Assembly (NCBI RefSeq): GCF_002091715.1
Contig: NZ_BDAG01000002.1
Coordinates: 124,001-188,000 of the forward strand
Direction of reading: 5' to 3'
DNA: 64,000 bases
Source of the DNA: Pseudomonas migulae NBRC 103157
GTDB lineage: Bacteria > Pseudomonadota > Gammaproteobacteria > Pseudomonadales > Pseudomonadaceae
The first letter of the stretch is position 1. Each line of letters starts with the position of its first letter. Of the stretch, positions 35,209-43,953 are shown one piece after another. Position numbers and translations under genes: made by a program. The notes below the pieces were generated by a model. That model was not told where the DNA came from. It did not search any database and saw only the letters and a program-made list of their open reading frames with translations.

Positions 35209-36687
35209 TTACTCCAACGGCGCTTGTGGCGCAGGGGTGTGAACGGGGGTGGCTTTCCAGAAATAGCGTTTGAAACCGCGCAGGTCGTCGATGTCTTTGA
35301 TGCGAAAGACCATCTCCACCTCGAGCGCGGTCTGCACTTCGCCTTTGGCGACGTCGGTGAACTCCATCAGGATGCGACCGCCCCCCTCGAAGTCGATTTG
35401 CCCGTAGTGATGGGGCGGCGCCATATAGGACGACAGCGACTCGGCGGACCAGCTCAGCACCCTGCCAAGGCGGTCAGCCAAGGGATGGGCGTCCTGAGTA
35501 TCCAGGGCGGCAGCATCGGGGGTATAGGTCAGCCGTGAGGGTGGGAAATGCACGTCACCACTCACACGGCAACGTCCAGCCACGAGGCCGAGAATGGCGC
35601 GACGATGGCGATAGGCAGTGCTCAACGCGGTTTTTTTGTCTTGCTCACCGCGCACGCCACGTTCCAGTTGCAGTTGGCCTTTGTAGGTGAGAAAGCGCGT
35701 GTAGCTGAGCTCTTCACGGCCGCGGGTCAGCCAGCCAGACACACCACGGCGAACAGCGAAGTGTTTGATTTCATCGGTCACCCGTAGCACTACGGCGCGG
35801 GCACCGCTGCCGAATTGGGCGAGCACGATTACCTGCCCCGGCTCGGCGCTTTCCAGTACTTTGGCCAGCAACAACAGGCCATGGCCGACGCCGGTGTTAC
35901 CCACTTCCAGCGCCAGGCCATCGACTACCGCTTCGGCAGGAATGCCGCAGGCCTGGGCCAGTTGCGCATCCATCTTCGCCAGCGAGGTGGGGAAGATAAA
36001 ATGCGCCACTGCTTCAGCGTCTACGCCACTGTCGCTCAGGGCACGTTTGATCACTTGGGGCATGCAGCGGCTAACGCCTTCATCACGCACCCAGCGTTCT
36101 TCACCGTAGTAATCGATCTCCCGGCCAGTGAGGCGGAAGTGGTCGATAAAATCGACGCTCAACGCCGCTTGGCCGAGCACTTCAGCGATCACCTGTTCAC
36201 GACCGAACAACAGCGCGGCAGCGCCATCGCCGTAGTCCAGCTCCTGCGCGCTGGCGGCGCGGGTACGGCGATTGTCGGCCGCTGTCAGCAACACCGTGCC
36301 CGGGGCGCTGGCGGCACTGGCCAAGGCTTGGGAAAAGCCGGCCAGGGCGGCGCACTGCGAGCCAGTGACGTCGCTGGCGCCGGTGTACTCATCCAGGTTT
36401 AGCGCTTCGGCAACCACTGCCGCGTTGAGGCGCTCGGCAAACGGTAGTGTGCACGAGGCGAGAATCACCTCGCGCACTCTGCCTTGCAGATCCTGACCAC
36501 CCAAGGCATCGCGGGCAGCCGCCACCGCCATGGTGATGCTGTCTTCATCCCAGTTGGCCATGGCGCGATGGCCACGGGCTTTGCCTTTAAGCTCGGGGGC
36601 GTACCAGGCATTGGCCGTCACCACGGCTTGCCGGTTCAAACGCAGGCGCGGGATATAGGCGCCAAATCCGGTGATACCGATGCTCAC
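35209..36687 (-). CDS. HMG-CoA synthase-like protein fused to a DUF35 OB-fold
   Basis: 492 residues from a GTG at 36687, chosen because GAGGA lies 7 bases upstream and homologous sequence starts there (SIGITGFGAYIPRLRLNR). The thiolase-fold domain has Cys112 (VTGSQCAAL), at the HMG-CoA synthase nucleophile position. From about residue 370 an OB-fold follows (SYMAPPHHYGQIDFEGGGRI, RIKDIDDLRGFKRYFWK). The zinc-ribbon cysteines usual in DUF35 proteins are mostly missing. It likely catalyses or assists C-C bond formation or cleavage together with the thiolase-like protein. Confidence 0.8.
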   Translation of the reverse strand: MSIGITGFGAYIPRLRLNRQAVVTANAWYAPELKGKARGHRAMANWDEDSITMAVAAARDALGGQDLQGRVREVILASCTLPFAERLNAAVVAEALNLDEYTGASDVTGSQCAALAGFSQALASAASAPGTVLLTAADNRRTRAASAQELDYGDGAAALLFGREQVIAEVLGQAALSVDFIDHFRLTGREIDYYGEERWVRDEGVSRCMPQVIKRALSDSGVDAEAVAHFIFPTSLAKMDAQLAQACGIPAEAVVDGLALEVGNTGVGHGLLLLAKVLESAEPGQVIVLAQFGSGARAVVLRVTDEIKHFAVRRGVSGWLTRGREELSYTRFLTYKGQLQLERGVRGEQDKKTALSTAYRHRRAILGLVAGRCRVSGDVHFPPSRLTYTPDAAALDTQDAHPLADRLGRVLSWSAESLSSYMAPPHHYGQIDFEGGGRILMEFTDVAKGEVQTALEVEMVFRIKDIDDLRGFKRYFWKATPVHTPAPQAPLE

Positions 36688-36697
36688 AATGCAGTCC

Positions 36698-37603
36698 TCA
36701 TGTTGGGTTCCAGTGCTGGCGTAAAAATGTGCCGATGCAGGCGATGGCCGCGCGCGCGTCCACCAGCTCGGCGGCAAATTGTTGGAAGACGTGGATCATT
36801 AGCGGCCATACCTGCAGCTCAACCGCAACCCCGGCTGCACGGGCTTTGGCGGCAAACAGAATGCTGTCGTCCAGACCGGTTTCGCGGTCGCCGACTTGCA
36901 GCAGCAACGGCGGCAAACCAGTCAGCTCGCCATGCAGCGGCGAAGCCAGGGGGTTGAGCGGATCGCCGTCCTTCCCCAGATATTGCGCGGCCAGGGCGAC
37001 AATCATCGGGCGTTGGTGAATGGGGTCAGCCTCGGCGCGGGTCTGGTAGCTTTCGCCACTGGCGCTAAGGTCGGTCCAAGCCGACAGCAACACAGCGGCG
37101 GCCGGCAGCGGGCGACCTTTGTCGCGCAGGGCCAGCAAGGTCGCGGCAGCCAACCCGCCACCTGCGGAGTCCCCGGCGATGGCCAGTTGATTGGGCTCGA
37201 AACCCTGGGCCACCAGCCAATCGTAGACCGCGAGCACATCAAGCAGGGGTTCGGGAAAACCGTGCTCGGGCAAGAGGCGATAATCGACGCCCAGCACCCG
37301 GCAACCCGCGGCCTCAGAGAGGCGCACCATCAGATCATGGTGGGAGATGAGTGAGCCCATCTTGAATCCGCCGCCATGCAGGTAAATCAATACCTGCTGC
37401 TCAGCGGCGCCGGGCGCTTTGATCCAACGCACCGGTACGCCGTTGGCACTGGCGTCCTGGGTTTCACACGTCAGCTCATCGGCCCAGAACAAGTCATCCC
37501 AATCGCGGCGCAGGGTTTCAATCGGCGTGTGCCGATGCCAGCGGCCGTACACAGTCTGGATGCGGGTGATTACCCGCTCCACCGCTTCGTTTTGGCCGCT
37601 CAT
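36698..37603 (-). CDS. Alpha/beta hydrolase, HSL family
   Basis: 301 residues from the ATG at 37603, which overlaps the SDR stop (TGATG). HGGG at residues 76-79 forms the oxyanion hole and GDSAGGG has the nucleophile Ser146, the marks of hormone-sensitive-lipase-type esterases. In this operon it might hydrolyse an ester or lactone intermediate, perhaps one formed by ring oxygenation. Cytoplasmic, as there is no signal peptide. Confidence 0.88.
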   Translation of the reverse strand: MSGQNEAVERVITRIQTVYGRWHRHTPIETLRRDWDDLFWADELTCETQDASANGVPVRWIKAPGAAEQQVLIYLHGGGFKMGSLISHHDLMVRLSEAAGCRVLGVDYRLLPEHGFPEPLLDVLAVYDWLVAQGFEPNQLAIAGDSAGGGLAAATLLALRDKGRPLPAAAVLLSAWTDLSASGESYQTRAEADPIHQRPMIVALAAQYLGKDGDPLNPLASPLHGELTGLPPLLLQVGDRETGLDDSILFAAKARAAGVAVELQVWPLMIHVFQQFAAELVDARAAIACIGTFLRQHWNPT

Positions 37604-38337
37604 CAGCAACCCATCCCGCCAGAGACACCAAGGGTTTCGCCGGTAATAAAACTGGCTTCACGACTGGCGAGAAACACCACAGCCGCCGCCACTTCATCCG
37701 GCTCGCCCAAGCGCCCCACCAGGGTGGACGCCTTCATAGCCGCCAACAGTTTTTCACCACCAGCGTCGAGGGCTTTGCGCAGCAACGGCGTATCCACCGG
37801 ACCTGGCGCGACCACGTTGACGGTGATGCCGTAGCGGGCATTTTCCCGGGCAATGGATTTACTGAAGGCGATCACGCCGCCTTTGGCAGCGGCATACACC
37901 GCGCCGCCTTTGGAGCCCTGACGACCGGCCTCGGAACCGACATTGATAATTCGCCCGTAACCAGCCGCCTGCATCGCCGGCAGCGCGGCGTGGGTAGCGG
38001 CAAATACGCCTTCAAGGTTGACCGCCAACAAGTAGCGCCACTGCTCCACCGTGGTTTTGGTGAAGAAATCGTGCTGGTCGTAGCCGGCGTTGTTTACCAA
38101 TATTTCGAAAGGACCCAGCGTGCTCACCACGCGCTGTACTTCAAGAAGGTCGGTAACATCCAGGCGAACGGCCAGACCGCCCACTTCATCGGCCAGCCGC
38201 TCGGCGCTGATCATATCCTGCGCTGCAATCACGACCTTGGCGCCCTCGGCCGCCAGGCGCCGCACGATGGCTTCTCCAATACCTTTGGAACCGCCGGTGA
38301 CGAAGGCACGCTGACCAGTCAATGTACGCATGGTCAT
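37603..38337 (-). CDS. Short-chain dehydrogenase/reductase
   Basis: 244 residues. Cofactor loop TGGSKGIGEA, NNAG motif, catalytic YAAAK and C-terminal ASFITGETLGVSGGMGC define a classical SDR of the FabG-like group. It may oxidise the diol or alcohol formed by the Rieske oxygenase. Overlaps the upstream gene by ATGA. Confidence 0.9.
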   Translation of the reverse strand: MTMRTLTGQRAFVTGGSKGIGEAIVRRLAAEGAKVVIAAQDMISAERLADEVGGLAVRLDVTDLLEVQRVVSTLGPFEILVNNAGYDQHDFFTKTTVEQWRYLLAVNLEGVFAATHAALPAMQAAGYGRIINVGSEAGRQGSKGGAVYAAAKGGVIAFSKSIARENARYGITVNVVAPGPVDTPLLRKALDAGGEKLLAAMKASTLVGRLGEPDEVAAAVVFLASREASFITGETLGVSGGMGC

Positions 38338-39146
38338 TGCCCCTCGAACTGGGCGGTGCGTTTTTCGATGACCGCCGCCAAGCCTTCACGCACATCAAGG
38401 GTGCGGCACAGTGCGGCAACGGTACGGCTTTCTTCCGGCATAGCGGCATCGACGCCAAGACCAACGCCCGTCCACAGCAAACGTTTTGTCGCAGCCAAAG
38501 CACGTGGTGCACCCTCGGCCATTTGTTGGGCGTAGGCCATGGCAGCAGCCTGCAACTCAGCGTCAGCAACGACCTGGCTGATCAAGCCCAATGAGAGCGC
38601 TTCCGGGGCTTTCACCACCGGGTTCATCAGCAACATTTCCGTGGCCTTGCGCGGCCCCACCAGGCGCGGCAAGGTCACCGACAAACCAGCGTCCGGCGCC
38701 ATGGCCACGCGAGTGGCACCGGCAAGAAACCTGGCTGACTCACCCGCAATGACCACATCCGCCGCACACACCAGGCCCATGCCGCCACCACCCGCGGCAA
38801 AGCCCTGCACAGCGGCAATAACCGGTGCATCCAGATGGATCATGGCGCTGATGGCGGCTTGTAAATACACGGTGGCCTGGCGGATATATTCCGGCAGTTC
38901 ATCACCCTTTCCGGCAAAGGTATGCACATCGCCACCGGCACAGAAGTTCGCGCCCGCCCCGGTGAGCAACACCACACGCACACGCCGTTCGCCATGGCAA
39001 CGCATCAGCGCGGCAATTAGGTCTTGCAGAGTGGGAATATCCAGACCATTGGCGGCGTCCGGACGATTCAGGTGCAAGTGGGCAACGCCGCCATGCAAGC
39101 TCAGCAGCACGGTGCCGGAGGTGATCAACAGTTCAGGCTGGCTCAT
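38334..39146 (-). CDS. Enoyl-CoA hydratase/isomerase family protein
   Basis: 270 residues of the crotonase fold from the ATG at 39146. Oxyanion-hole segments GAGANFCAGGD and AAGGGGMGLVCAADVVIAG are clear. As in the PaaG-like protein, an Asp (VAMAPDAGLS) replaces the second glutamate, favouring isomerase or C-C hydrolase chemistry over hydration. Confidence 0.87.
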   Translation of the reverse strand: MSQPELLITSGTVLLSLHGGVAHLHLNRPDAANGLDIPTLQDLIAALMRCHGERRVRVVLLTGAGANFCAGGDVHTFAGKGDELPEYIRQATVYLQAAISAMIHLDAPVIAAVQGFAAGGGGMGLVCAADVVIAGESARFLAGATRVAMAPDAGLSVTLPRLVGPRKATEMLLMNPVVKAPEALSLGLISQVVADAELQAAAMAYAQQMAEGAPRALAATKRLLWTGVGLGVDAAMPEESRTVAALCRTLDVREGLAAVIEKRTAQFEGQ

Positions 39147-39156
39147 CAATGGGCAC

Positions 39157-39651
39157 TCAAATCAGGAAAGACAGGGTGTAGAGGGCTTTGTCGTTGTTGA
39201 CCAACACCACCTTTTTGCGGGCCATGCGCAGGCCGACTGCTTCACGGCGCAGCAGGTATTCATTGCGGGTACACCAGACGGTTTCAGCGCGCAGGTTGGA
39301 CTCGAAGACCATGGCGTTGGCAGCCACGCGAATTTCGTTGCCACTGGTTTCAATGATTTCCACATTGGACAACACGCGACCCAGGCGCGAACGCGGCGAC
39401 TGGGTGTGGCGCTTGCCGGTGTGGAATTGTTTGATGCGCAGGGAAATGCGCGAGCGGTTGTCGTAGATGATCGACATCTGCGTTTCCGGGTCGATGTCAT
39501 CGCCATTGGCCGGCACCCAGTACACACCGTCGCTGGTCCACAGTGCTTCCCACTCGTCGTACTCGTGGGTGTCCTGCAGGCGCGCTTCAAGGAACAGGAA
39601 CTGGCTGATTTCGTTGACCAGCGCCAATTCCGAAGTGATTGTTTCACTCAT
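39157..39651 (-). CDS. Rieske oxygenase small (beta) subunit
   Basis: 164 residues of the NTF2-like fold: VNEISQFLFLEARLQDTHEYDEWEAL at the N-terminus and SRLGRVLSNVEI in the middle are typical of beta subunits of aromatic-ring-hydroxylating dioxygenases. It is structural and begins directly after the alpha-subunit stop. Its presence argues for the alpha/beta (benzoate/biphenyl dioxygenase) class. Confidence 0.9.
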   Translation of the reverse strand: MSETITSELALVNEISQFLFLEARLQDTHEYDEWEALWTSDGVYWVPANGDDIDPETQMSIIYDNRSRISLRIKQFHTGKRHTQSPRSRLGRVLSNVEIIETSGNEIRVAANAMVFESNLRAETVWCTRNEYLLRREAVGLRMARKKVVLVNNDKALYTLSFLI

Positions 39652-40911
39652 TTATTGCGCCTCCATCAGCGAGCGGTAGTGGGCCCAGATACCACGGGTG
39701 GTGACCTCGTCGGTGGCGTCGCCAATCAGGAAACCGTCGGCATCGCGGCGTTCGCGAGCCAGGCCACGACCGAGGTAATTCCATTCCGGACTACGGGTGT
39801 TAACGCCGCGCTGAGTGCGCTCGTACATCTCCGAGTCATCAGCCAGCAGGAAGCCGGCCGGCCCTACAGAGCCCATGGTTTGTTGGCGCAGGCGGCGGTT
39901 GAGGTCCGGCGCGCCTTTGAATTGCAGAGCGGTGACGTGCTGAACGGTTTCGTCTACCGCGACAGCCTGAATCACGAAGATCTGGATTTCGGCGATAAAC
40001 AGGTTGGGGAAAATCATGATGTGCGGCGTGCCGTCGATCATGATCTGGTTGGCTTTTTCCTCACCGTAGGCGGCCCGCATCTTGGCCACATATTCGGGCA
40101 CACGCTCCTCCGTGGTCCCGAACCACCCCATGGGTTTGCCTATCCGGCGAAACTCGGGGCGCAGGTCGATTTCGGTATGCCCATCGCCCATGTCGCGGGC
40201 GACGGCGGTAGAGTCGGCGCTGTACAGATCGCCAATGCCACTGGAGGCCACGTCGAAAATCGAGGCGTGCACGAACTGCGGGTGGTACCCGTCAGTTTCG
40301 TTCTCCACCAGGAATTTCCAGTTGGACTTGGCTTTGTGCTGCAAGAAGCCGGCAGTGATTTCCACCTCGCCTTCGGGTGAGGTCATCACCAACGCATCCA
40401 GCGCAGCGCGGGCTGCGCCGAGATGCTCCTCCAAACTCGAGCCTTCTTCAGCCATGCTGCCGAATACAAAACCTTGGTAAATACCGACACGGGCGACTTT
40501 GCTCATGCCCAGCTGGCTTCGATCCGCGCCTTCGTAACCGGCAGCAAAAGGAAAGCCGCGCAGGTTACCGTTGTTGGCGAAGGTCCAGCCGTGGTACGGG
40601 CAGGTAAAGGAGCCACGGTTACCGCGATGCTCCAGACACACCTGATTGCCCCGGTGCGGGCAGCGATTGAGCAGCAGGTTGATCTGCCCATCGCGATCGC
40701 GGGTCATGATCACCGATTGCGGACCAATCGACTTCAGGGCGAAGTCATTGGCATTGGGCACTTCGCTGACATGGCCGACATAGACCCAAGTGCGATACCA
40801 GATTTTTTCCAGCTCTTGCTGAAATACCTGCTCGTCTGTGTACAGCGAGCCATGCACCCGATCGGTCTGGATCAGGTTGCTCCAATCATGGGCGGAGATT
40901 GCCGTCGTCAT
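39652..40911 (-). CDS. Rieske oxygenase large (alpha) subunit
   Basis: 419 residues. Rieske ligands are Cys84, His86, Cys104 and His107 (CPHRGN and CPYHGW, spacing C-x-H-x17-C-x2-H). The mononuclear iron site has Asp207, His210 and His215 (ETDGYHPQFVH). Both centres are intact. It would insert one or two oxygen atoms into the substrate using electrons from the ferredoxin chain at 24504-26096. RBS GAGG lies 6 bases from the ATG. First gene of a 14-gene operon reaching 26280 with mostly overlapping or abutting genes. The regiochemistry and substrate cannot be read from sequence alone. Confidence 0.93.
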   Translation of the reverse strand: MTTAISAHDWSNLIQTDRVHGSLYTDEQVFQQELEKIWYRTWVYVGHVSEVPNANDFALKSIGPQSVIMTRDRDGQINLLLNRCPHRGNQVCLEHRGNRGSFTCPYHGWTFANNGNLRGFPFAAGYEGADRSQLGMSKVARVGIYQGFVFGSMAEEGSSLEEHLGAARAALDALVMTSPEGEVEITAGFLQHKAKSNWKFLVENETDGYHPQFVHASIFDVASSGIGDLYSADSTAVARDMGDGHTEIDLRPEFRRIGKPMGWFGTTEERVPEYVAKMRAAYGEEKANQIMIDGTPHIMIFPNLFIAEIQIFVIQAVAVDETVQHVTALQFKGAPDLNRRLRQQTMGSVGPAGFLLADDSEMYERTQRGVNTRSPEWNYLGRGLARERRDADGFLIGDATDEVTTRGIWAHYRSLMEAQ

Positions 40912-40948
40912 CGCAAACCTCGAGAGTAAAAAAGACTCAACGCTTCTT

Positions 40949-40992
40949 ACTCTAGGGATGCGGGGGTCGAGACCAATCGTCGTTTTGGACGA
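40949..40992 (-). promoter_or_regulatory. Palindromic box and -10 for the Rieske operon
   Basis: TCGTCG-TTTT-GGACGA at 40977-40992 (one mismatch from the dyad). On the minus strand TAGAGT (40954-40949) follows after 22 bases. This promoter would drive the whole 14-gene catabolic operon. Confidence 0.72.
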
Positions 40993-41096
40993 AATTTCGT
41001 TCGCAGGTACTGGTTAGCAGACACTTGCAGGTCGAGATGGAATCGCAATACCGCGCCACCTCTTCCCACAACAAAGCGCACTCCTTGCGGAATGCT

Positions 41097-41747
41097 TCAG
41101 CCTTGTTGTTTTTGCTCCTGGGGGATGGCGGCTTTAATCGCAGCGGCTATTCGGCCCGTGACGCGCAGTTCGCCATGCAGGCGGGATCGAGATTGCGGAG
41201 GGATGCCCACAAGCCGTGAAATGCTCGACAGACATACCTCCAGGGCACGTGCTTCGGGCGTCTCGCTGGCGCAAACGCCCTGCATTACGCAGAACAATGC
41301 CAAGTGCGTGTCATGTAAGTCGGCAAACTGGAAAACACCTTGCTGCTCACCCGTTTGCAGGATCATTTTCAACTCCGCATCGTACTGAGCTCTCAGCTCG
41401 CCAACCTGCACCCTGCCCGCCTCATCAAGGCTACGAAAATCCAGCTGGACGATGCGGCTTTCAGCCCGCTTTGCGTAATGAAAGCTCACGTAGACGCTCA
41501 CAAAGCGTTGCAGCATCCGCACACTGTCAAAGTGCTTTTGGCGTTGTTCCAACCAAGTCGAAAGCAGGTCTTCCAGGAATTCGCAGTGCACATCGAGGAG
41601 CAGTTGCCCTTTGCTTTCGTAGTGGGAATACACCGAGCCGGGGCGCACCCCAAGCGCCGCCGCCAGTTGACGCAACGACATGGCTTCGAAGCCCTTGACC
41701 GCCATCAGGCGCACGGCCTGTCTTTTGACTTCTTCCACCTTGCTCAT
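41097..41747 (-). CDS. TetR-family regulator (1)
   Basis: 216 residues. The N-terminal helix-turn-helix (MSLRQLAAALGVRPGSVYSHYESKGQLLLD) is typical TetR; the C-terminal ligand domain is not recognisable. It lies alone between the Rieske operon and another TetR gene. Its promoter has a TCGTCG-type box with one mismatch, so it seems to be a member of the regulon and may give feedback repression. Confidence 0.88.
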   Translation of the reverse strand: MSKVEEVKRQAVRLMAVKGFEAMSLRQLAAALGVRPGSVYSHYESKGQLLLDVHCEFLEDLLSTWLEQRQKHFDSVRMLQRFVSVYVSFHYAKRAESRIVQLDFRSLDEAGRVQVGELRAQYDAELKMILQTGEQQGVFQFADLHDTHLALFCVMQGVCASETPEARALEVCLSSISRLVGIPPQSRSRLHGELRVTGRIAAAIKAAIPQEQKQQG

Positions 41748-41784
41748 GCTTTTTCACGCCCTGTGCTGATTTCTGGCGGTGCTC

Positions 41785-41828
41785 AGAGTCTTCGCGAGCC
41801 GTATGGATCAACTCGTCGGTTCCGACGG
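41785..41828 (-). promoter_or_regulatory. Palindromic box and -10 for TetR(1)
   Basis: TCGTCG-GTTC-CGACGG at 41813-41828 (last base deviates) and GACTCT (41790-41785) 22 bases on along the minus strand. The -10 is weaker than the others but keeps A2 and T6. Confidence 0.55.
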
Positions 41829-42002
41829 TTTTGCGGTTGCTGAAGAAAAATCTCCGACAAAGGGCTGAAACCGCTCAAGGACGGCACTTACGCGCAATTC
41901 CAATGAGTTACCCCAAGCGAAACGACGCAAAGCGAAATTTCCAGCCGATTCATTGAGATAGCGTTGTTTTCAGCGAATCGCCGGGAAACGAACATTTACC
42001 AC

Positions 42003-42047
42003 TGTTAAATTTACATCGTTAACAAAACAATATTTCGCTGCTAGGGT
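42003..42047 (+). promoter_or_regulatory. Sigma-70 promoter with inverted repeat for TetR(2)
   Basis: TTAACA (42019-42024), 17-base spacer and TAGGGT (42042-42047) form a good promoter. TGTTAA (42003-42008) and TTAACA (42019-42024) are an inverted repeat overlapping the -35, as expected of an autorepressor operator. Confidence 0.55.
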
Positions 42048-42076
42048 GAAGCCATATTCGACTGACTGGTGATCCC

Positions 42077-42727
42077 ATGGCACGCCCCGTCTACTCCGCC
42101 GACGAAACCGAGAACATCAAGCAAACCCTGATTCAAGGGGCGTTGAGCCTCTATCTGGAGCAAGGCCCGGAGAGCCTGTCACTGCGCCAGATCGCCAAGC
42201 GCGTAGGCCTTAGCCACACCGTGGGCTACCGCTATTTCGAGAACAAGGAAGCGCTGCTCGCCGAGATGCGCCGGGCCTGCATTCTGGAGTTCAAGGCGGC
42301 AGCAATCCCTGCACAAGACAGCGGCGAAGGCGATCCGATTGAACGCCTTCGCGCCGCATTAATGGGCTTGCTGGAGTTTGGTAGCAGCCAGCCGGCCAAG
42401 TACCGACTGATTTTCTCTGACAGCCAACCTGACCTCACAGAATACCCGTCGTTACTGGCGCAACGCTGGGAGGTATTCGCCTCCTGCGTGGACCTGGTGC
42501 AAGCGGCGATTGATCAGCAACGCCTGCAGGGCGATGCGCTGATGTTTTCCCACGGGCTGTGGAGCCTGCTGCACGGAATGCTCTCGCTGCATGCCGCCAA
42601 CCAACTGATTCACGGCCTGTCGCTGCGAGAAATGGCCGGCCCCCTGATCGACACCTTTTTACGTGCCGGTTGCCTGCCGCAGCCCCATGAACACTCACCC
42701 CGTAAAAGCCCTGCGGCCACCGACTGA
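42077..42727 (+). CDS. TetR-family regulator (2)
   Basis: 216 residues with the TetR helix-turn-helix LSLRQIAKRVGLSHTVGYRYFENKEALLAE at about residues 34-63. The C-terminal part resembles the WHG-domain branch. It precedes the desaturase-like and rubredoxin genes by 66 bp in the same direction, probably as one operon controlled by its own product through the inverted repeat at 42003-42024. Confidence 0.88.
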   Translation: MARPVYSADETENIKQTLIQGALSLYLEQGPESLSLRQIAKRVGLSHTVGYRYFENKEALLAEMRRACILEFKAAAIPAQDSGEGDPIERLRAALMGLLEFGSSQPAKYRLIFSDSQPDLTEYPSLLAQRWEVFASCVDLVQAAIDQQRLQGDALMFSHGLWSLLHGMLSLHAANQLIHGLSLREMAGPLIDTFLRAGCLPQPHEHSPRKSPAATD

Positions 42728-42793
42728 ACCCGCGACCGCACTGCAAACACTCGGGCCGCCAAGGCTGCCCGCCTGATGTAAAGGAGAAGATCC

Positions 42794-43690
42794 GTGACTA
42801 ACAATAACAATGCCTTGGCTCGCTTCATCGTCCCCACCGAGAAACGCGCGGCCATCGCCGAGCTGACCAAGGTTCCCACCGTTTCGCCCATGGTGCTGGG
42901 CCTGCTGATTGCCTCCACCGGCGGCGTGATTGTCACCAACGTGTTGGCAGTGCTCGGTCACCTCAGTCTGGGGTGGGCCTGCCTGTTAAATACCTTTTTG
43001 ATGTATTGGCAGTTCACCGTGGCCCATGACTCGATTCACCGTTCTGCGGCGAAAAACCAGAAGCTCAATGACCTGTTCGGCCATATAGGCATCGCCACCT
43101 TTGCGCCGCAAATCACCTTGGGAATTTTCCGCTGGGCGCATATTCAACATCATCGTTTCACCAATGGTCCCAAAGACCCGGACAACTGGATGCACGGTGC
43201 TGCATTGAGCCTGCCGCTACGCTGGATGCTGCTGGAAATCGGCTACCTGCTGTTCATTGTGAAAAGCAAAGACCCCATCGCCATGCGTCATCTGCGCGGA
43301 GCCCTGCGCAATACGGCCATCACCGTGGCCATAGTCGCCGTACTGACCTACATGGGTTACGGCACGGAGGTGTTGTTGCTCTGGTTTATCCCTTCGCGGC
43401 TGACTTTCATCCTGGTGGGTTTCGTATTTTTCTGGCTGCCCCATGTAAAGGATGACGTGGAATCTGAGCAGGACCTGACCCTGGCCACCTCCATGCGCCT
43501 GGGTCAGGAATGGCTGATGACACCGGTGTGCCAGTTCCATAATTACCACCTGATTCACCACCTGTTCCCCACCATGCCGGCCTACCAGCATGTGAAGGCA
43601 TGGCAGTTGCTCAAGCCGGAGTTAATGCAGCGCAATCTGCAGATTCAGCACAACTTCGCCATTCAGCCCACCGTGCATATGAGCCACTGA
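42794..43690 (+). CDS. Membrane di-iron desaturase/hydroxylase
   Basis: 298 residues, GTG start at 42794 with AAGGAG 7 bases upstream. Three histidine clusters are in the usual places: HDSIH (78-82), HIQHH (116-120) and [15 protein letters not shown] near 255. About four membrane segments surround them. This is the fatty-acid desaturase superfamily, which includes desaturases, hydroxylases and carotenoid hydroxylases. The third cluster differs from AlkB alkane hydroxylases. The adjacent rubredoxin suggests a rubredoxin-fed oxygenase acting in the inner membrane. Confidence 0.85.
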   Translation: MTNNNNALARFIVPTEKRAAIAELTKVPTVSPMVLGLLIASTGGVIVTNVLAVLGHLSLGWACLLNTFLMYWQFTVAHDSIHRSAAKNQKLNDLFGHIGIATFAPQITLGIFRWAHIQHHRFTNGPKDPDNWMHGAALSLPLRWMLLEIGYLLFIVKSKDPIAMRHLRGALRNTAITVAIVAVLTYMGYGTEVLLLWFIPSRLTFILVGFVFFWLPHVKDDVESEQDLTLATSMRLGQEWLMTPVCQFHNYHLIHHLFPTMPAYQHVKAWQLLKPELMQRNLQIQHNFAIQPTVHMSH

Positions 43691-43703
43691 CCGGGAGCAG
43701 ACA

Positions 43704-43868
43704 ATGAAACGTTGGCAATGCAATTTCTGCTCGCATGTTTACGATGAAAGCCTGGGCGATCCGGACACCGGCGTACCGCCCGGCACTCGCCTGGAAGATT
43801 TACCTGATGACTGGATGTGCCCCGATTGCGGAGCGGGCAAAGCCGATTACTTCGAAATCGACAACTGA
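43704..43868 (+). CDS. Rubredoxin
   Basis: 54 residues, too short for many gene callers. Cys6, Cys9, Cys39 and Cys42 form two CxxC knuckles (CNFC, CPDC), with [19 protein letters not shown], the standard rubredoxin core. It starts 13 bp after the desaturase-like gene, so it is very likely its electron donor. A dedicated rubredoxin reductase was not found; the ferredoxin reductase at 24864 or a housekeeping one may serve. Confidence 0.93.
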   Translation: MKRWQCNFCSHVYDESLGDPDTGVPPGTRLEDLPDDWMCPDCGAGKADYFEIDN

Positions 43869-43887
43869 CTGAGCAACACCTTTTCAT

Positions 43888-43920
43888 GCCCGTGTACGGC
43901 CTTGTACGCGGGCTTTTATT
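43888..43920 (+). terminator. Rho-independent terminator after rubredoxin
   Basis: GCCCGTGTAC and GTACGCGGGC form a 10-bp stem with one mismatch and a 6-base loop, followed by TTTTATTT. Confidence 0.85.
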
Positions 43921-43953
43921 TACACGGAATCAACCCTCCCCTGCGGGACAAAA

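Larger units (their letters stand above)
41748..42076. other. Divergent region between two TetR genes, 329 bp
   Basis: Contains the box for TetR(1) on the minus side and a sigma-70-like promoter with an inverted repeat for TetR(2) on the plus side. No gene was seen in it. Confidence 0.6.

Noticed and set aside
38539..40380. 613-codon open frame on the plus strand
   Set aside because: It is antisense to the enoyl-CoA hydratase and both Rieske oxygenase subunits, which have intact catalytic motifs. The translation has no recognisable domain and is a high-GC shadow frame.
42794..43690. AlkB alkane 1-monooxygenase
   Set aside because: The histidine clusters HDSIH, HIQHH and [10 protein letters not shown] fit the desaturase branch, and the AlkB-specific third cluster is absent.
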